Part shown: positions 29,175-37,443 of the stretch, piece after piece
Layout: every line of letters begins with the position of its first letter
Numbering within the stretch: the first letter of the stretch is position 1
NCBI RefSeq assembly: GCF_000482245.1
Contig: NZ_AWNH01000060.1
Coordinates: forward strand, 124,001-188,000
Reading direction: 5' to 3'
Length of the DNA: 64,000 nucleotides
Origin: Leptolyngbya sp. Heron Island J
GTDB lineage: Bacteria; Cyanobacteriota; Cyanobacteriia; Phormidesmidales; Phormidesmidaceae
Program-made: the position numbers and the translations under genes
Notes under the pieces: model-generated
What the model was told of the DNA's origin: nothing
Databases searched by the model: none
What the model saw: the letters and a program-made list of their open reading frames with translations, nothing else

Positions 29175-30005
29175 CTAGCTCAACGCTGACATCATTGCTT
29201 GCTGAGCTACGCTTTGATAGAGACTGGTAAAATGTCCGCTGAGAACTTGGGCATCGCTAGCAGGTAGAGGCATCGGTCCTAAGAGATCCAATACCGTTTG
29301 GTCGGCTGGTGTAATCACTACTAAAGACGAATCTAGAGCGTCATCATATTGCCAAAAGTTTTCTAGGTTCAGTGTTTGAGATTTAGGCTCAGGGGCAACA
29401 ATAACTTCTTCGGTGTCTTCAGCCACGGTTTCTACAGGATTCTCTTCTACCTGCTGCTTTCGTTTTTCACGAATGGCATCAATGATTTGTTCCTTGGTGC
29501 GACCACGTAGCTGGAAAAGAACAAACGGCTCTTCTCGGAAGGCGTCTGCGAGCTGATAATAGACAGCGGCAATGTGTTTGCAAGGATTTTTGGGATCAGG
29601 ACAATTGCACTTGGAGTGTACATCTGCCAGGGTAAAGGGGAATAAACTGAGCCCATTGGCGGTGAAAACGCTCTCAATATCGGTGGGCATTTCCCCTGCA
29701 AGCAGCTGAGCTGAGTAGAGTGCTTTTTGAGATAAGGTATCGATGACAAAGTCCCAGTCTTCGTCGGTGAAGCGCTCAATCCAAATGGAGAGCTGGTAGG
29801 GATCAGCGGCGGTTCCTTGGACAGCTGCGAAGACTTTAGATTCTTTAAAGTCTAGTTTGAGAATATGGCCTTCACGGGCATAGCGACGACCTCGTTCTAG
29901 CCGCTTTTTGAAGCGGTAAGAGTTGAGCAGGTCCACCCATTGTTGTACCCACCAGGTTTCGGATTCGAGTTCGTAGGGGTTGGTGGGAGCTTGGTATGAG
30001 GTCAT
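29175..30005 (-). CDS. SWIM zinc finger protein
   Basis: A SWIM-type zinc ligand set CxCxxxxxxCxH is visible as KCNCPDPKNPCKH near residues 154-166. N-terminal MTSYQAPTNPYELESETWW and RRYAREGHILKLDF are typical of the cyanobacterial family, which often lies next to a SNF2 helicase; no helicase is in this window. Function is probably DNA- or protein-binding. The frame extends to 30074 into a G-rich repeat; ATG 30005 is preferred (276 residues). The C-terminal third is acidic (EENPVETVAEDTEEV). Confidence 0.82.
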   Translation of the reverse strand: MTSYQAPTNPYELESETWWVQQWVDLLNSYRFKKRLERGRRYAREGHILKLDFKESKVFAAVQGTAADPYQLSIWIERFTDEDWDFVIDTLSQKALYSAQLLAGEMPTDIESVFTANGLSLFPFTLADVHSKCNCPDPKNPCKHIAAVYYQLADAFREEPFVLFQLRGRTKEQIIDAIREKRKQQVEENPVETVAEDTEEVIVAPEPKSQTLNLENFWQYDDALDSSLVVITPADQTVLDLLGPMPLPASDAQVLSGHFTSLYQSVAQQAMMSALS

Positions 30006-30045
30006 GGGTGTTAGAGGTGGTGGTTGTGGTTTTGGGAAAAGGGTT

Positions 30046-30133
30046 GGTTGGGTTGCAATATGAAACCCAACCATTTTTTGGGGGTTAATTTTTGGGGGGG
30101 TGGCAATGTTGGGTTTCGCGGGCTCAACCCAAC
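30046..30133. repeat. Two GTTGGGTT / AACCCAAC inverted repeats
   Basis: The first pair is GGTTGGGTT (30046-30054) with AACCCAACC (30064-30072); on the minus strand it is followed by CCCTTTTCCC, so it could also end aspA transcripts. The second pair is GTTGGGTT (30108-30115) with AACCCAAC (30126-30133), loop 10 nt. A related copy occurs at 34264-34291. These look like copies of a short dispersed repeat. Confidence 0.6.
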
Positions 30134-30209
30134 CTACGGCTTTGGGGTGGGTTACTGTGGGAGTGAGTGAAACCTACACCGCCCGTTGGTTAACCCTCCC
30201 GAGAGGGGG

Positions 30210-31613
30210 TTATTCAGGAATTTTGCTCATTTTCTCTAAATCAAGCACTTCATTTAGTTTATCTGCGGGCATCAGATTTTTTTCTAACACGAGTTGACGC
30301 ATGGATTTGCCGGTTTCTAAGGATTCTTTAGCAATGGCGGCAGCGTTGAGGTAGCCAATATGGGTGTTGAGAGCGGTGACCAGGGCCAGACTGCCTTCGG
30401 CAAAGTCGCGGCAGCGGTCAGGACGGGCGGTGATACCGGCTAGACAGCGTTTATCAAGGGCGCTGATGGTGTTGCCGAGGATTTCAATACTGTGGATCAG
30501 GTCATAGGCGATCAGGGGCATCATCACATTGAGTTCTAGCTGACCGGCCTGGGCGGCACAGGCGATGGCCTGATCGTAGCCCATGACTTGGAAGCAGACC
30601 ATGGAGGTCATTTCAGCCATCACCGGATTATATTTGCCCGGCATGATGGAGGAGCCTGGCTGCACCGGGGGTAGCTGGATTTCTTTGAGGCCGGTTTTGG
30701 GGCCTGAATCTAATAAACGCAAGTCGTGGGAAATTTTGACCAGGTCCTGGGCCAGGTTACGCAGGGCACTGGAGACGGCAACAAAGGGGGCCATGCTTTG
30801 CATAGCGGCCATCAGATGGGGCGCGCTAATGAGAGGTTGACCGGTAAAACCTGCTAGCAGTTCTGCAACACGATAACGATACTGGGGATGGGTGTTGAGA
30901 CCAGTGCCAGTGGCGCTACCGCCCAAACCGAGAACGCAGAGATCTTGAGCCGCCGCGCGGAGACGACGCAGGTGATCGGTCAAAATGACTGCCCAGGCAC
31001 GAAAGCTTTCTCCCAGACGGATGGGGACGGCGTCCTGCATGTGGGTACGACCCGAACGAACAATGTCTTGAAATTCATGGGCTTTGGTTTGGAGCGTTGC
31101 GATCGCACCCTCCAAGCTTGGATATAGCGTATGCTCCAACGCCAGTAGCCCCCCAATCCGAATCGCTGTCGGAATCACATCGTTGGTGGACTGGCCATAG
31201 TTGACATGGTCATTGGGGCTAATGTGACTATAGTTACCCTTCTCATCTCCCAGTAGCTCCAGCGCCCGATTGGCCAGCACCTCATTCACATTCATATGGT
31301 GGGAGGTACCGGCCCCTGCCTGATACACATCTACAATGAACTGATCGCGCAAGGCACCCTTAAGGATTTCATCAGCCGCAGTCACGATGGCCTGGGATAT
31401 TTCAATCGGTATGCAGGCTAATTCTCCATTTGCGATCGCAGCAGCCTTCTTAATCAGCAAACAAGCATCTACGTAGGTAGGCAGTGGCTTTAACCCGCTG
31501 ATGGGAAAATTCTCTACCGCCCGTAAGGTTTGAATGCCGTAATAGGCAGCTGAGGGAATTTCTTTTTCCCCCATAGAATCTTTTTCAATACGGTGGTTAG
31601 CGGGTGCAGTCAT
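30210..31613 (-). CDS. aspA: Aspartate ammonia-lyase
   Basis: Converts aspartate reversibly to fumarate and ammonia. It belongs to the fumarase/aspartase superfamily with signature GSSIMPGKYNPV near residues 315-326. The region SGRTHMQDAVPIRLGE and the substrate loop GAGTSHHMNVNEVLANRA are also visible. The initial segment EIPSAAYYGIQTLRAVENF and the overall sequence favour aspartase over class II fumarase. Length (467) is normal. It stands alone, with GTTGGG-type inverted repeats just downstream. Confidence 0.88.
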   Translation of the reverse strand: MTAPANHRIEKDSMGEKEIPSAAYYGIQTLRAVENFPISGLKPLPTYVDACLLIKKAAAIANGELACIPIEISQAIVTAADEILKGALRDQFIVDVYQAGAGTSHHMNVNEVLANRALELLGDEKGNYSHISPNDHVNYGQSTNDVIPTAIRIGGLLALEHTLYPSLEGAIATLQTKAHEFQDIVRSGRTHMQDAVPIRLGESFRAWAVILTDHLRRLRAAAQDLCVLGLGGSATGTGLNTHPQYRYRVAELLAGFTGQPLISAPHLMAAMQSMAPFVAVSSALRNLAQDLVKISHDLRLLDSGPKTGLKEIQLPPVQPGSSIMPGKYNPVMAEMTSMVCFQVMGYDQAIACAAQAGQLELNVMMPLIAYDLIHSIEILGNTISALDKRCLAGITARPDRCRDFAEGSLALVTALNTHIGYLNAAAIAKESLETGKSMRQLVLEKNLMPADKLNEVLDLEKMSKIPE

Positions 31614-31679
31614 GGGGTTGGGTCTGGGATAAAACGAGCCAATGTTGATAGTAGCGGTAGAGCGAACCTCTGTGTATCT

Positions 31680-32636
31680 CTACGTTACTAAACATGGCGG
31701 TGGTTCACAGGTGAGGGTCATGGGTTTGCCGGTCGGATGGATGAATGAAAGCCGATGAGCATGGAGCCAGTAGCCACAGTCGCCAGGAATAGCTTTTCCG
31801 TTTGGGTGGGGCTGACCACCAGCAACATAAAGCGGGTCCCCCAGGAGTGGATAGCCCAGAGTCGCCAAATGAATCCGAATTTGATGGGGTCTACCGGTGA
31901 GGATGGTGACATCCAGCAGGGTGGCCTCGGGCTGGCGCTGGACTACACTACAGTCGCTGTGGGCGTCGAGGCCATCTGGTTTTGCCCCATAGATATGTCC
32001 TAGCTGAGGATAGGGAATTTTGCCGATGGGATGGGTAATGCTGAACTGATCAGGCAGGTCAGCCGCTGGGCCGATCAGGGCGCGATAGGTTTTGCCAAAG
32101 CGATGCTGGCGCATTTGCTGACTCAAGTGGGCACGGGCCGTTTTGGTTTTGGCGATCATCATGATGCCTGAGGTGCCCCGACCCAGACGATGGATGGGAG
32201 CTGCGGTTGGGTGGCGTTGCCGGACCTGCCACAGAAGCGTGTGTTGCAGGAAATTGCCACCGGGGAGGACGGGTAAGCCTGAGGGTTTGTTAACCACTAG
32301 CACCACGTTATCTTCGTGAATAGTGGTGATATCAAGGGGAACCGGAGGCTCCTGCCAGGGGGGCCGGTGGTAGCTAAGATTTTGCCCAGGTTTAAGCGGT
32401 GTATCGGCTGCTATGGGCTGGTTATTTAGAAGAATCTGGCCTGTTTCGATGCGAGTTTGCCAGGTGGCGCGGTCTGAATGGCGGTAGCGATGGGTGTAGT
32501 AGTCGAGGACGGTGGCGGGTGGATGATTTTTGGGGATGCGATCGCAATATACCCAGCCATCATTAAAAGTCGCAGGGTGAGTAATGTTCACCCTGCGAGG
32601 ACTGACACATTGTTTAAAGGGGTCTGTTTTGTCCAA
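31680..32636 (-). CDS. RluA-family pseudouridine synthase with HRLG variant motif
   Basis: Layout is RluA-like: an S4-like N-terminal part (RIETGQILLNNQPIAADTPL), then NVVLVVNKPSGLPVLPGG, the catalytic-motif region, and C-terminal GRPHQIRIHLATLGYPLLGD. The usual HRLDxxTSG reads HRLGRGTSG, so the expected catalytic Asp is Gly; the codon is GGT, clear in the sequence. I recall the same HRLGRGTSG in cyanobacterial and plant relatives, so it may be a subfamily trait. The first codon is TTG at 32636, 4 bp after the HHL1-like stop; a GTG at 32591 is an alternative. A hairpin lies inside the N-terminal coding part. Confidence 0.75.
   Translation of the reverse strand: MDKTDPFKQCVSPRRVNITHPATFNDGWVYCDRIPKNHPPATVLDYYTHRYRHSDRATWQTRIETGQILLNNQPIAADTPLKPGQNLSYHRPPWQEPPVPLDITTIHEDNVVLVVNKPSGLPVLPGGNFLQHTLLWQVRQRHPTAAPIHRLGRGTSGIMMIAKTKTARAHLSQQMRQHRFGKTYRALIGPAADLPDQFSITHPIGKIPYPQLGHIYGAKPDGLDAHSDCSVVQRQPEATLLDVTILTGRPHQIRIHLATLGYPLLGDPLYVAGGQPHPNGKAIPGDCGYWLHAHRLSFIHPTGKPMTLTCEPPPCLVT
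32571..32597 (-). terminator. Hairpin downstream of the HHL1-like gene
   Basis: Perfect 10-bp arms CGCAGGGTGA (32571-32580) and TCACCCTGCG (32588-32597), loop 7 nt. On the minus strand it is followed by ACTTTTAATG. It would suit a terminator or attenuator between the HHL1-like gene and the pseudouridine synthase, although it overlaps the predicted N-terminus of the latter. Confidence 0.5.
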
Positions 32637-32640
32637 CTAG

Positions 32641-33060
32641 TTACCGCTTAAACAATCCAGTTACGCTATTTTTCACCTGGTTAGCAATCGCCTGAACACC
32701 ACCAGCCATGCCTGGTTTGGGTGGTACAGCTATGGTAATCGGCTCATCCTTAAACGCTTTGACTCGGTAGCCATATTCCAGATTAGTCTTATTCTTCCGC
32801 AGGATTGGATAAATCCGAAACGCCCCCTGGAGCAAGTCTTCTTCACTAGCAAAAATTGCTCGATCAATATCAACAGAGCGCTTCACCGCGATGACACCAA
32901 CTGGGTACCACTGCTTTTTGTCCTTGATGCGAATGTGGACCTCAAATTCAGGATCACCAGAAGCCCGTCGCTCATCCATTTCCTTAGAGGCTTCCTGACG
33001 GCGTTTGGTGCGCTCAGACACCTGGGGTTTAGGTTTAGCTTTGCCAAATCCGGTAGCCAT
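32641..33060 (-). CDS. HHL1-like protein
   Basis: A small basic protein (139 residues). It begins MATGFGKAKPKPQVSERT and has FEVHIRIKDKKQWYPVGVIA, KRSVDIDRAIFASEEDLLQGAF and LEYGYRVKAFKDEPITI. This matches my memory of the cyanobacterial family related to plant HHL1, a thylakoid protein implicated in photosystem II repair under high light; the assignment is by recollection. No membrane segment is evident. An AGAGG site precedes the ATG. It is followed 4 bp later by the pseudouridine synthase frame. Confidence 0.6.
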   Translation of the reverse strand: MATGFGKAKPKPQVSERTKRRQEASKEMDERRASGDPEFEVHIRIKDKKQWYPVGVIAVKRSVDIDRAIFASEEDLLQGAFRIYPILRKNKTNLEYGYRVKAFKDEPITIAVPPKPGMAGGVQAIANQVKNSVTGLFKR

Positions 33061-33190
33061 AGGAATACCTCTTAGAGTGATTATTTATTAAAAGTTTACA
33101 TCTTTTTAATTATAGAACCCTATCAATGTGGTGCATGGTGGTCACAATCAGTAGCTGTTAGGGTTAAATGCGCTCTACCGGCATACCGTC

Positions 33191-34081
33191 TTGAATACCA
33201 ACTTAAATCCAAAAACAGGTTCACTTTATGCATTTCTTGCCTACGGGTCTTGGGGATTACTCCCCATTTATTGGAAGTTTTTTAAGGCAGCCTCACCCAT
33301 CGAAGTGCTGAGTCACCGCATGGTGTGGTCGCTAGTGTTTCTGGGGCTAATCTTGACGCTGCAACAGCGATTATCAGAACTGCGCAAACTACCGCGACGT
33401 CAAGTACTGGCGCTATTGGCAACAGCTTTGCTGCTGAGTTTTAACTGGGGGTTGTATATCTATGGTGTGAATACAGACCGGGTTGTTGAAACCAGCCTCG
33501 GTTATTTTATCAATCCGTTGGTGTCGGTCATGCTCGGGTTTGTTGTCCTGCGAGAGAGACTCTATCGCGGGCAGCAGATAGCTGTCGTGATAGCTACCCT
33601 TGGTGTGGGCTACTTTATCTGGCAGTTTGGAGCAGTGCCCTGGATTGCGCTGGGTTTAGCCGGAACGTTTGCGCTATATGGATTGTTGCGCAAAATGGTA
33701 GCCGTGTCGCCAATGGTAGGGCTAGCGGTGGAAACTGCATTGATGACACCCGTGGCGCTGTTGATGATTGCTTATTGGGGGGCAACCGGGACCGGCAGCT
33801 TTGGCAACGGTCTTGGACTGACATTATTATTTGTTGGTGCGGGTGTTGCAACATCAATGCCGCTGTTATGGTTTAATAATGCTGCAAAGCGGCTGTCGTT
33901 AGCGACGTTAGGGTTTTGTCAATATATCGCCCCGTCGATACAGCTCATGCTAGGTGTGTTTTTATATCAAGAACCGTTTACCCAAACACATCTAGTGAGC
34001 TTTAGCTTCATTTGGACAGCCTTGTTGATCTATTCAAGTTCATCTTTGTTACGGCCAAAATTGACATCTATGAAGTCGTGA
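33191..34081 (+). CDS. rarD: RarD-type EamA family transporter
   Basis: An inner-membrane permease of the drug/metabolite transporter superfamily (EamA), with about ten membrane segments. It begins near LYAFLAYGSWGLLPIYWKFF, and SHRMVWSLVFLGLIL and SLGYFINPLVSVMLGF match RarD. Transported substrate is unknown. The start codon appears to be TTG at 33191, since no in-frame ATG precedes the first membrane helix and this start gives the usual N-terminal length. Confidence 0.85.
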   Translation: MNTNLNPKTGSLYAFLAYGSWGLLPIYWKFFKAASPIEVLSHRMVWSLVFLGLILTLQQRLSELRKLPRRQVLALLATALLLSFNWGLYIYGVNTDRVVETSLGYFINPLVSVMLGFVVLRERLYRGQQIAVVIATLGVGYFIWQFGAVPWIALGLAGTFALYGLLRKMVAVSPMVGLAVETALMTPVALLMIAYWGATGTGSFGNGLGLTLLFVGAGVATSMPLLWFNNAAKRLSLATLGFCQYIAPSIQLMLGVFLYQEPFTQTHLVSFSFIWTALLIYSSSSLLRPKLTSMKS

Positions 34082-34263
34082 TAGGTTGTCTGTTCAGACG
34101 CTTTCTCATTCTCAAACGTAGGTTGGGTTGCGCCTTACCCACATACTAAAAATTCTATCGAGATTGTTGTAAACACAACATTGCTGTACCCAAAAAGAAC
34201 AATTGTGTATTAAGACCATTGATTAGCATCAGATATTGGCGGTGAACTGTTATGGGTTGGCAT

Positions 34264-34291
34264 GTTGGGTTACGCTGACCGCTAACCCAAC
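34264..34291. repeat. GTTGGGTT inverted repeat copy
   Basis: GTTGGGTT (34264-34271) with AACCCAAC (34284-34291) and a 12-nt loop, then CTAC. A half copy (GTAGGTTGGGTT) lies upstream near 34119-34130. Same type as the pair at 30108-30133. Confidence 0.6.
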
Positions 34292-34311
34292 CTACATCTT
34301 GTTGGCTATAG

Positions 34312-34575
34312 CTAGAATCGTCGTACCAACATGCTGATTAGCTCGTCAGGTTGGGGTCTTAAGATCAATCGGTTTTCGGGTACTTCGATGAGGGGGCTCC
34401 ACTGGCTGATTTCTACGTAGCGTAGATTGTGCAGCAGGTGGATGGTCTGACGGATATGGTCAGGGTGACCGAGCAAAATATGGCGGATGGACCCGCTGGG
34501 GGGTAGGCTGCTGGAAAAGTCGGCAGGCAAATTGGGCGGCACTGGGGTGCCAGATGGGGAAGATGAGAAAGTCAT
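34312..34575 (-). CDS. Small conserved cyanobacterial protein
   Basis: An 87-residue protein. A Pro/Ser-rich N-terminus is followed by a well-formed core SIRHILLGHPDHIRQTIHLL and WSPLIEVPENRLILRPQPDE, ending LVRRF. I recognise the core as recurring in cyanobacteria but know no function. The frame extends to 34659, but ATG 34575 with GGA upstream is preferred. A hairpin lies about 70 bp upstream. Confidence 0.6.
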   Translation of the reverse strand: MTFSSSPSGTPVPPNLPADFSSSLPPSGSIRHILLGHPDHIRQTIHLLHNLRYVEISQWSPLIEVPENRLILRPQPDELISMLVRRF

Positions 34576-34978
34576 AGGGGCGTTTTCCTTTAGATGTTGG
34601 GCAATTGACCCACGAAACGACAGGGAGGAAATGCCCCCAAAAAGATAGCCACCCTGCAACTAAACTCAGGGTGGCTGTAAAATGCTCACAGCTCACCAAC
34701 TGGGTAAGACAGTTGGCCGGGTTAGCGGGGTGGCGGTGTTGGTAGCACTGCCATCTCGCGCAGCTAAATTTTTGGGTGCGGAAAGACAGCTGTTATCAGT
34801 TGCCTAATGTGTAGGCTATCAGGCACAGATTGTTGAGTCAAGCAGGCCATAGCCGGTCTTTTGTTCCCGCATACATTGCCAAAAAATTAGTTAGGGCAGT
34901 GCATTGTTAATGCACCTTACGGTTTCTCGGAGGATAGTCAGCTCCTAATAGTCATGGTCTTTCGACGTTTTGGGTAAT
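34576..34978. other. 403-bp gap with minus-strand terminator-like hairpin
   Basis: AGCCACCCTG (34647-34656) pairs with CAGGGTGGCT (34667-34676), loop 10 nt. On the minus strand it is followed by ATCTTTTTGG, as expected for a terminator ending transcripts from the gene at 34979-35398, or an attenuator for the gene at 34312-34575. The remaining 300 bp is not coding. It could hide a small RNA, but no family was recognised. Confidence 0.45.
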
Positions 34979-35398
34979 TTACTCTCGTACCTGCTCAACA
35001 ATCAGCTGTCCGTCTTCTGACCAGTAGGAATAAGTACCCGCTTCAAAATCCCACTCGCCGACAAACTGCAGCGATGCGCCAGTGTCTGTCCATTCAAGGC
35101 TATGACCATCCCGCACAAAATCAAGCGAGTCGCCACCATAAAAAGTACCCTCACGGTCATAGATAGCGATATTGCCGCTCATGTCACTGCCTTGACCGGG
35201 CATAGCTGGAATAAAGTGATAAAGCTTAGGGTACGTGATTACGACTTCGTACTGACCGGTGGGATCGGCAAATCGGTCATATTCAACCTGCGCTATCAAT
35301 AGATAGAGCACACTCACGGCCAGGATGACGCTGAGAAGGATGAATCCACCCAATGCGATCGCAACACCGATCAAAAATTTACGTAAAAAGGACCTCAT
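34979..35398 (-). CDS. Membrane-anchored hypothetical protein
   Basis: A protein of 139 residues. One N-terminal membrane segment (FLIGVAIALGGFILLSVILAVSVLYLL) is followed by an extracytoplasmic domain with many aromatic and acidic residues, such as GQYEVVITYPKLYHFIP and SLEWTDTGASLQFVGEWDF. It is not recognised as a known family. The frame reaches 35449; ATG 35398 (MRSFLRKF) puts two basic residues before the membrane segment and is chosen. Confidence 0.5.
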   Translation of the reverse strand: MRSFLRKFLIGVAIALGGFILLSVILAVSVLYLLIAQVEYDRFADPTGQYEVVITYPKLYHFIPAMPGQGSDMSGNIAIYDREGTFYGGDSLDFVRDGHSLEWTDTGASLQFVGEWDFEAGTYSYWSEDGQLIVEQVRE

Positions 35399-35922
35399 CT
35401 TGATCGTTACTAAACGACTTGAGAAAAGATGCACCCTATTCCAATACAAGATCCTGTATTGATCTACAGATCCTAGAGGAGAGATTTCGAAAAGAATATC
35501 AACTAATTAGGTCAGCGACCCCTTCGACTCCGCTCAGGGAGCGCTGGCTGGGAAAGTTGGTAACTCCGAAGGGGAGAACTTGCATTAGGCTGGCCCATGT
35601 CCATAGGGCTATACGGCTCCGCTCAACCAGTTAATTTAGAGAAGGTGAGGGCTGAGGCTTCGACGGTGAGGCTTCGGCGTGAGCTCAGTCGAACGCTCAG
35701 CCGAACCGCGGAGTCGTTCGCGAAGCGTCTCCCACGGAGATAGCCCAGATTGATGGATAGTTTTGTTCATTCACTTACTAATCCAGTTGCGCTTTATAGC
35801 TGCAATGATTTAGGGGTTCCTGGTAGAGCGGTATATTTTGTAATGGGTCATGTCAATCCCCCGCGTTTCTACGGTTCAGTGGGCGGTACCCATGGTCCCA
35901 GTGCCCATTGTTTATGCTCCCC
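35399..35922. other. Repeat-rich non-coding gap upstream of ilvA
   Basis: Contains fragments typical of dispersed cyanobacterial repeats: CCTTCGACTCCGCTCAGG near 35520-35537, GGCTGAG (35650-35656) with CTCAGCC (35696-35702), and GTTCGCGAAGCGTCTCC near 35716-35732. No convincing coding frame. The ilvA promoter should lie within the last 150 bp. Confidence 0.45.
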
Positions 35923-37443
35923 ATGCACGCTGATTACCTCAAACGCATCCTCAACGCCCGTGTCTACGACGTTGCCCAAGAAACAGCCCTCGAAATTGCA
36001 CCCAATCTATCCAAGCGTCTGGGGAATCAGCTGCTGCTAAAGCGTGAAGATATGCAGTCAGTATTTTCCTTTAAGCTGCGGGGTGCCTATAACAAAATGG
36101 CCCAGCTGCCACCGGAAAAATTAGCCCGTGGTGTAATTGCAGCCTCGGCGGGTAACCATGCCCAGGGGGTGGCCCTGGGAGCACGGCGGCTATGTACCCG
36201 TGCCGTTATTGTGATGCCGGAAACCACCCCCGAAGTCAAAGTCAATGCGGTAAAAGTTCGTGGCGGAGAAGTTGTCCTCCATGGTGAAACCTTTGATGAT
36301 GCCTATGCCCATGCCCGTCAGTTGGAGGCCGAAAAGGGCATGACCTTTGTGCATCCCTTTGATGACCCAGACGTAATTGCCGGCCAGGGCACTATTGGTA
36401 TGGAAATCCTACGCCAGTATCAACAGCCCATCCATGCAATTTTTGTTGCCATTGGTGGTGGTGGTCTAATTTCTGGCATTGCAGCCTATGTCAAACGGCT
36501 GCGACCTGAAATTAAAATTATCGGTGTGGAGCCAAAGGATGCGGACGCGATGTACCAGTCCCTGAAGCTGGGGCAGCGGGTCAAGCTTTCCCAGGTGGGT
36601 CTATTTGCTGATGGCGTAGCAGTGAGCCAGGTGGGAGAAGAAACCTTCTGGCTGTGTCAGCAATATGTGGATGACATTATCCGGGTGGGCACCGACGATA
36701 CTTGTGCAGCTATCAAGGATGTGTTTGAGGATACTCGCTCAATTGTGGAACCGGCTGGGGCGTTGGCAATCGCCGGAGCTAAAGCTTATGTCAAGCAAAC
36801 TGGCATTAAGGATGAAACGTTGGTGGCGGTGGCCTGTGGGGCCAATATGAATTTTGACCGACTGCGGTTTGTGGCCGAGCGAGCTGAGTTAGGGGAACAG
36901 CGGGAGGCGATTTTTGCGGTGACGATTCCAGAACAGCCGGGCAGCCTTAAGCGATTTTGTGAACAGATTGGTAAGCGTAACCTGACGGAGTTTAACTATC
37001 GTATTGCTGACCAGGCTGAGGCTCATATTTTTGTAGGGCTGGAGATTTGCGATCGCGACGATGCCATTGCCATGAAAGACCAGTTTGAAGCCAACGGCTT
37101 TAAAACTTTGGACCTTACCGATGATGAACTCACCAAAATGCACCTGCGCCATATGGTCGGTGGTCATTCGGCCCTTGCTAAAAATGAACGGCTATACCGA
37201 TTTGAGTTTCCTGAGCGGCCCGGTGCCCTGATGAAGTTTGTCAGCTCCATAAGCCCCAACTGGAATATTAGCCTGTTCCACTACCGTAACAATGGCTCTG
37301 ACTATGGCCGGATTGTTGTTGGTATGCAGGTGCCTTCGGAAGAAATGGACGAGTGGCAGGCATTTTTAGAAACCCTTGGCTATCGCTATTGGGAAGAAAA
37401 CGACAATCCGGCTTACCAGCTTTTTCTGGGAGAGCGACGATAG
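35923..37443 (+). CDS. ilvA: Threonine ammonia-lyase, biosynthetic
   Basis: PLP enzyme deaminating threonine to 2-oxobutyrate, first step of isoleucine synthesis. The PLP lysine is in VFSFKLRGAYNKM near residue 52. SAGNHAQGVALGA is near 84-96, the glycine loop AIGGGGLISG near 180-189, and two ACT-like regulatory domains fill the C-terminus (IFAVTIPEQPGSLKRF and YRFEFPERPGALMKF). Length of about 506 is right for the feedback-regulated type. Possible starts are TTG 35908, ATG 35914 and ATG 35923; the last gives the family N-terminus (MHADYLKRIL). Its 3' end overlaps the convergent TspO-like gene by 31 bp. Confidence 0.93.
   Translation: MHADYLKRILNARVYDVAQETALEIAPNLSKRLGNQLLLKREDMQSVFSFKLRGAYNKMAQLPPEKLARGVIAASAGNHAQGVALGARRLCTRAVIVMPETTPEVKVNAVKVRGGEVVLHGETFDDAYAHARQLEAEKGMTFVHPFDDPDVIAGQGTIGMEILRQYQQPIHAIFVAIGGGGLISGIAAYVKRLRPEIKIIGVEPKDADAMYQSLKLGQRVKLSQVGLFADGVAVSQVGEETFWLCQQYVDDIIRVGTDDTCAAIKDVFEDTRSIVEPAGALAIAGAKAYVKQTGIKDETLVAVACGANMNFDRLRFVAERAELGEQREAIFAVTIPEQPGSLKRFCEQIGKRNLTEFNYRIADQAEAHIFVGLEICDRDDAIAMKDQFEANGFKTLDLTDDELTKMHLRHMVGGHSALAKNERLYRFEFPERPGALMKFVSSISPNWNISLFHYRNNGSDYGRIVVGMQVPSEEMDEWQAFLETLGYRYWEENDNPAYQLFLGERR

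Noticed and set aside
35750..36040. Plus-strand 96-codon frame before ilvA
   Set aside because: It overlaps the start of ilvA in another frame and lies next to repeats.
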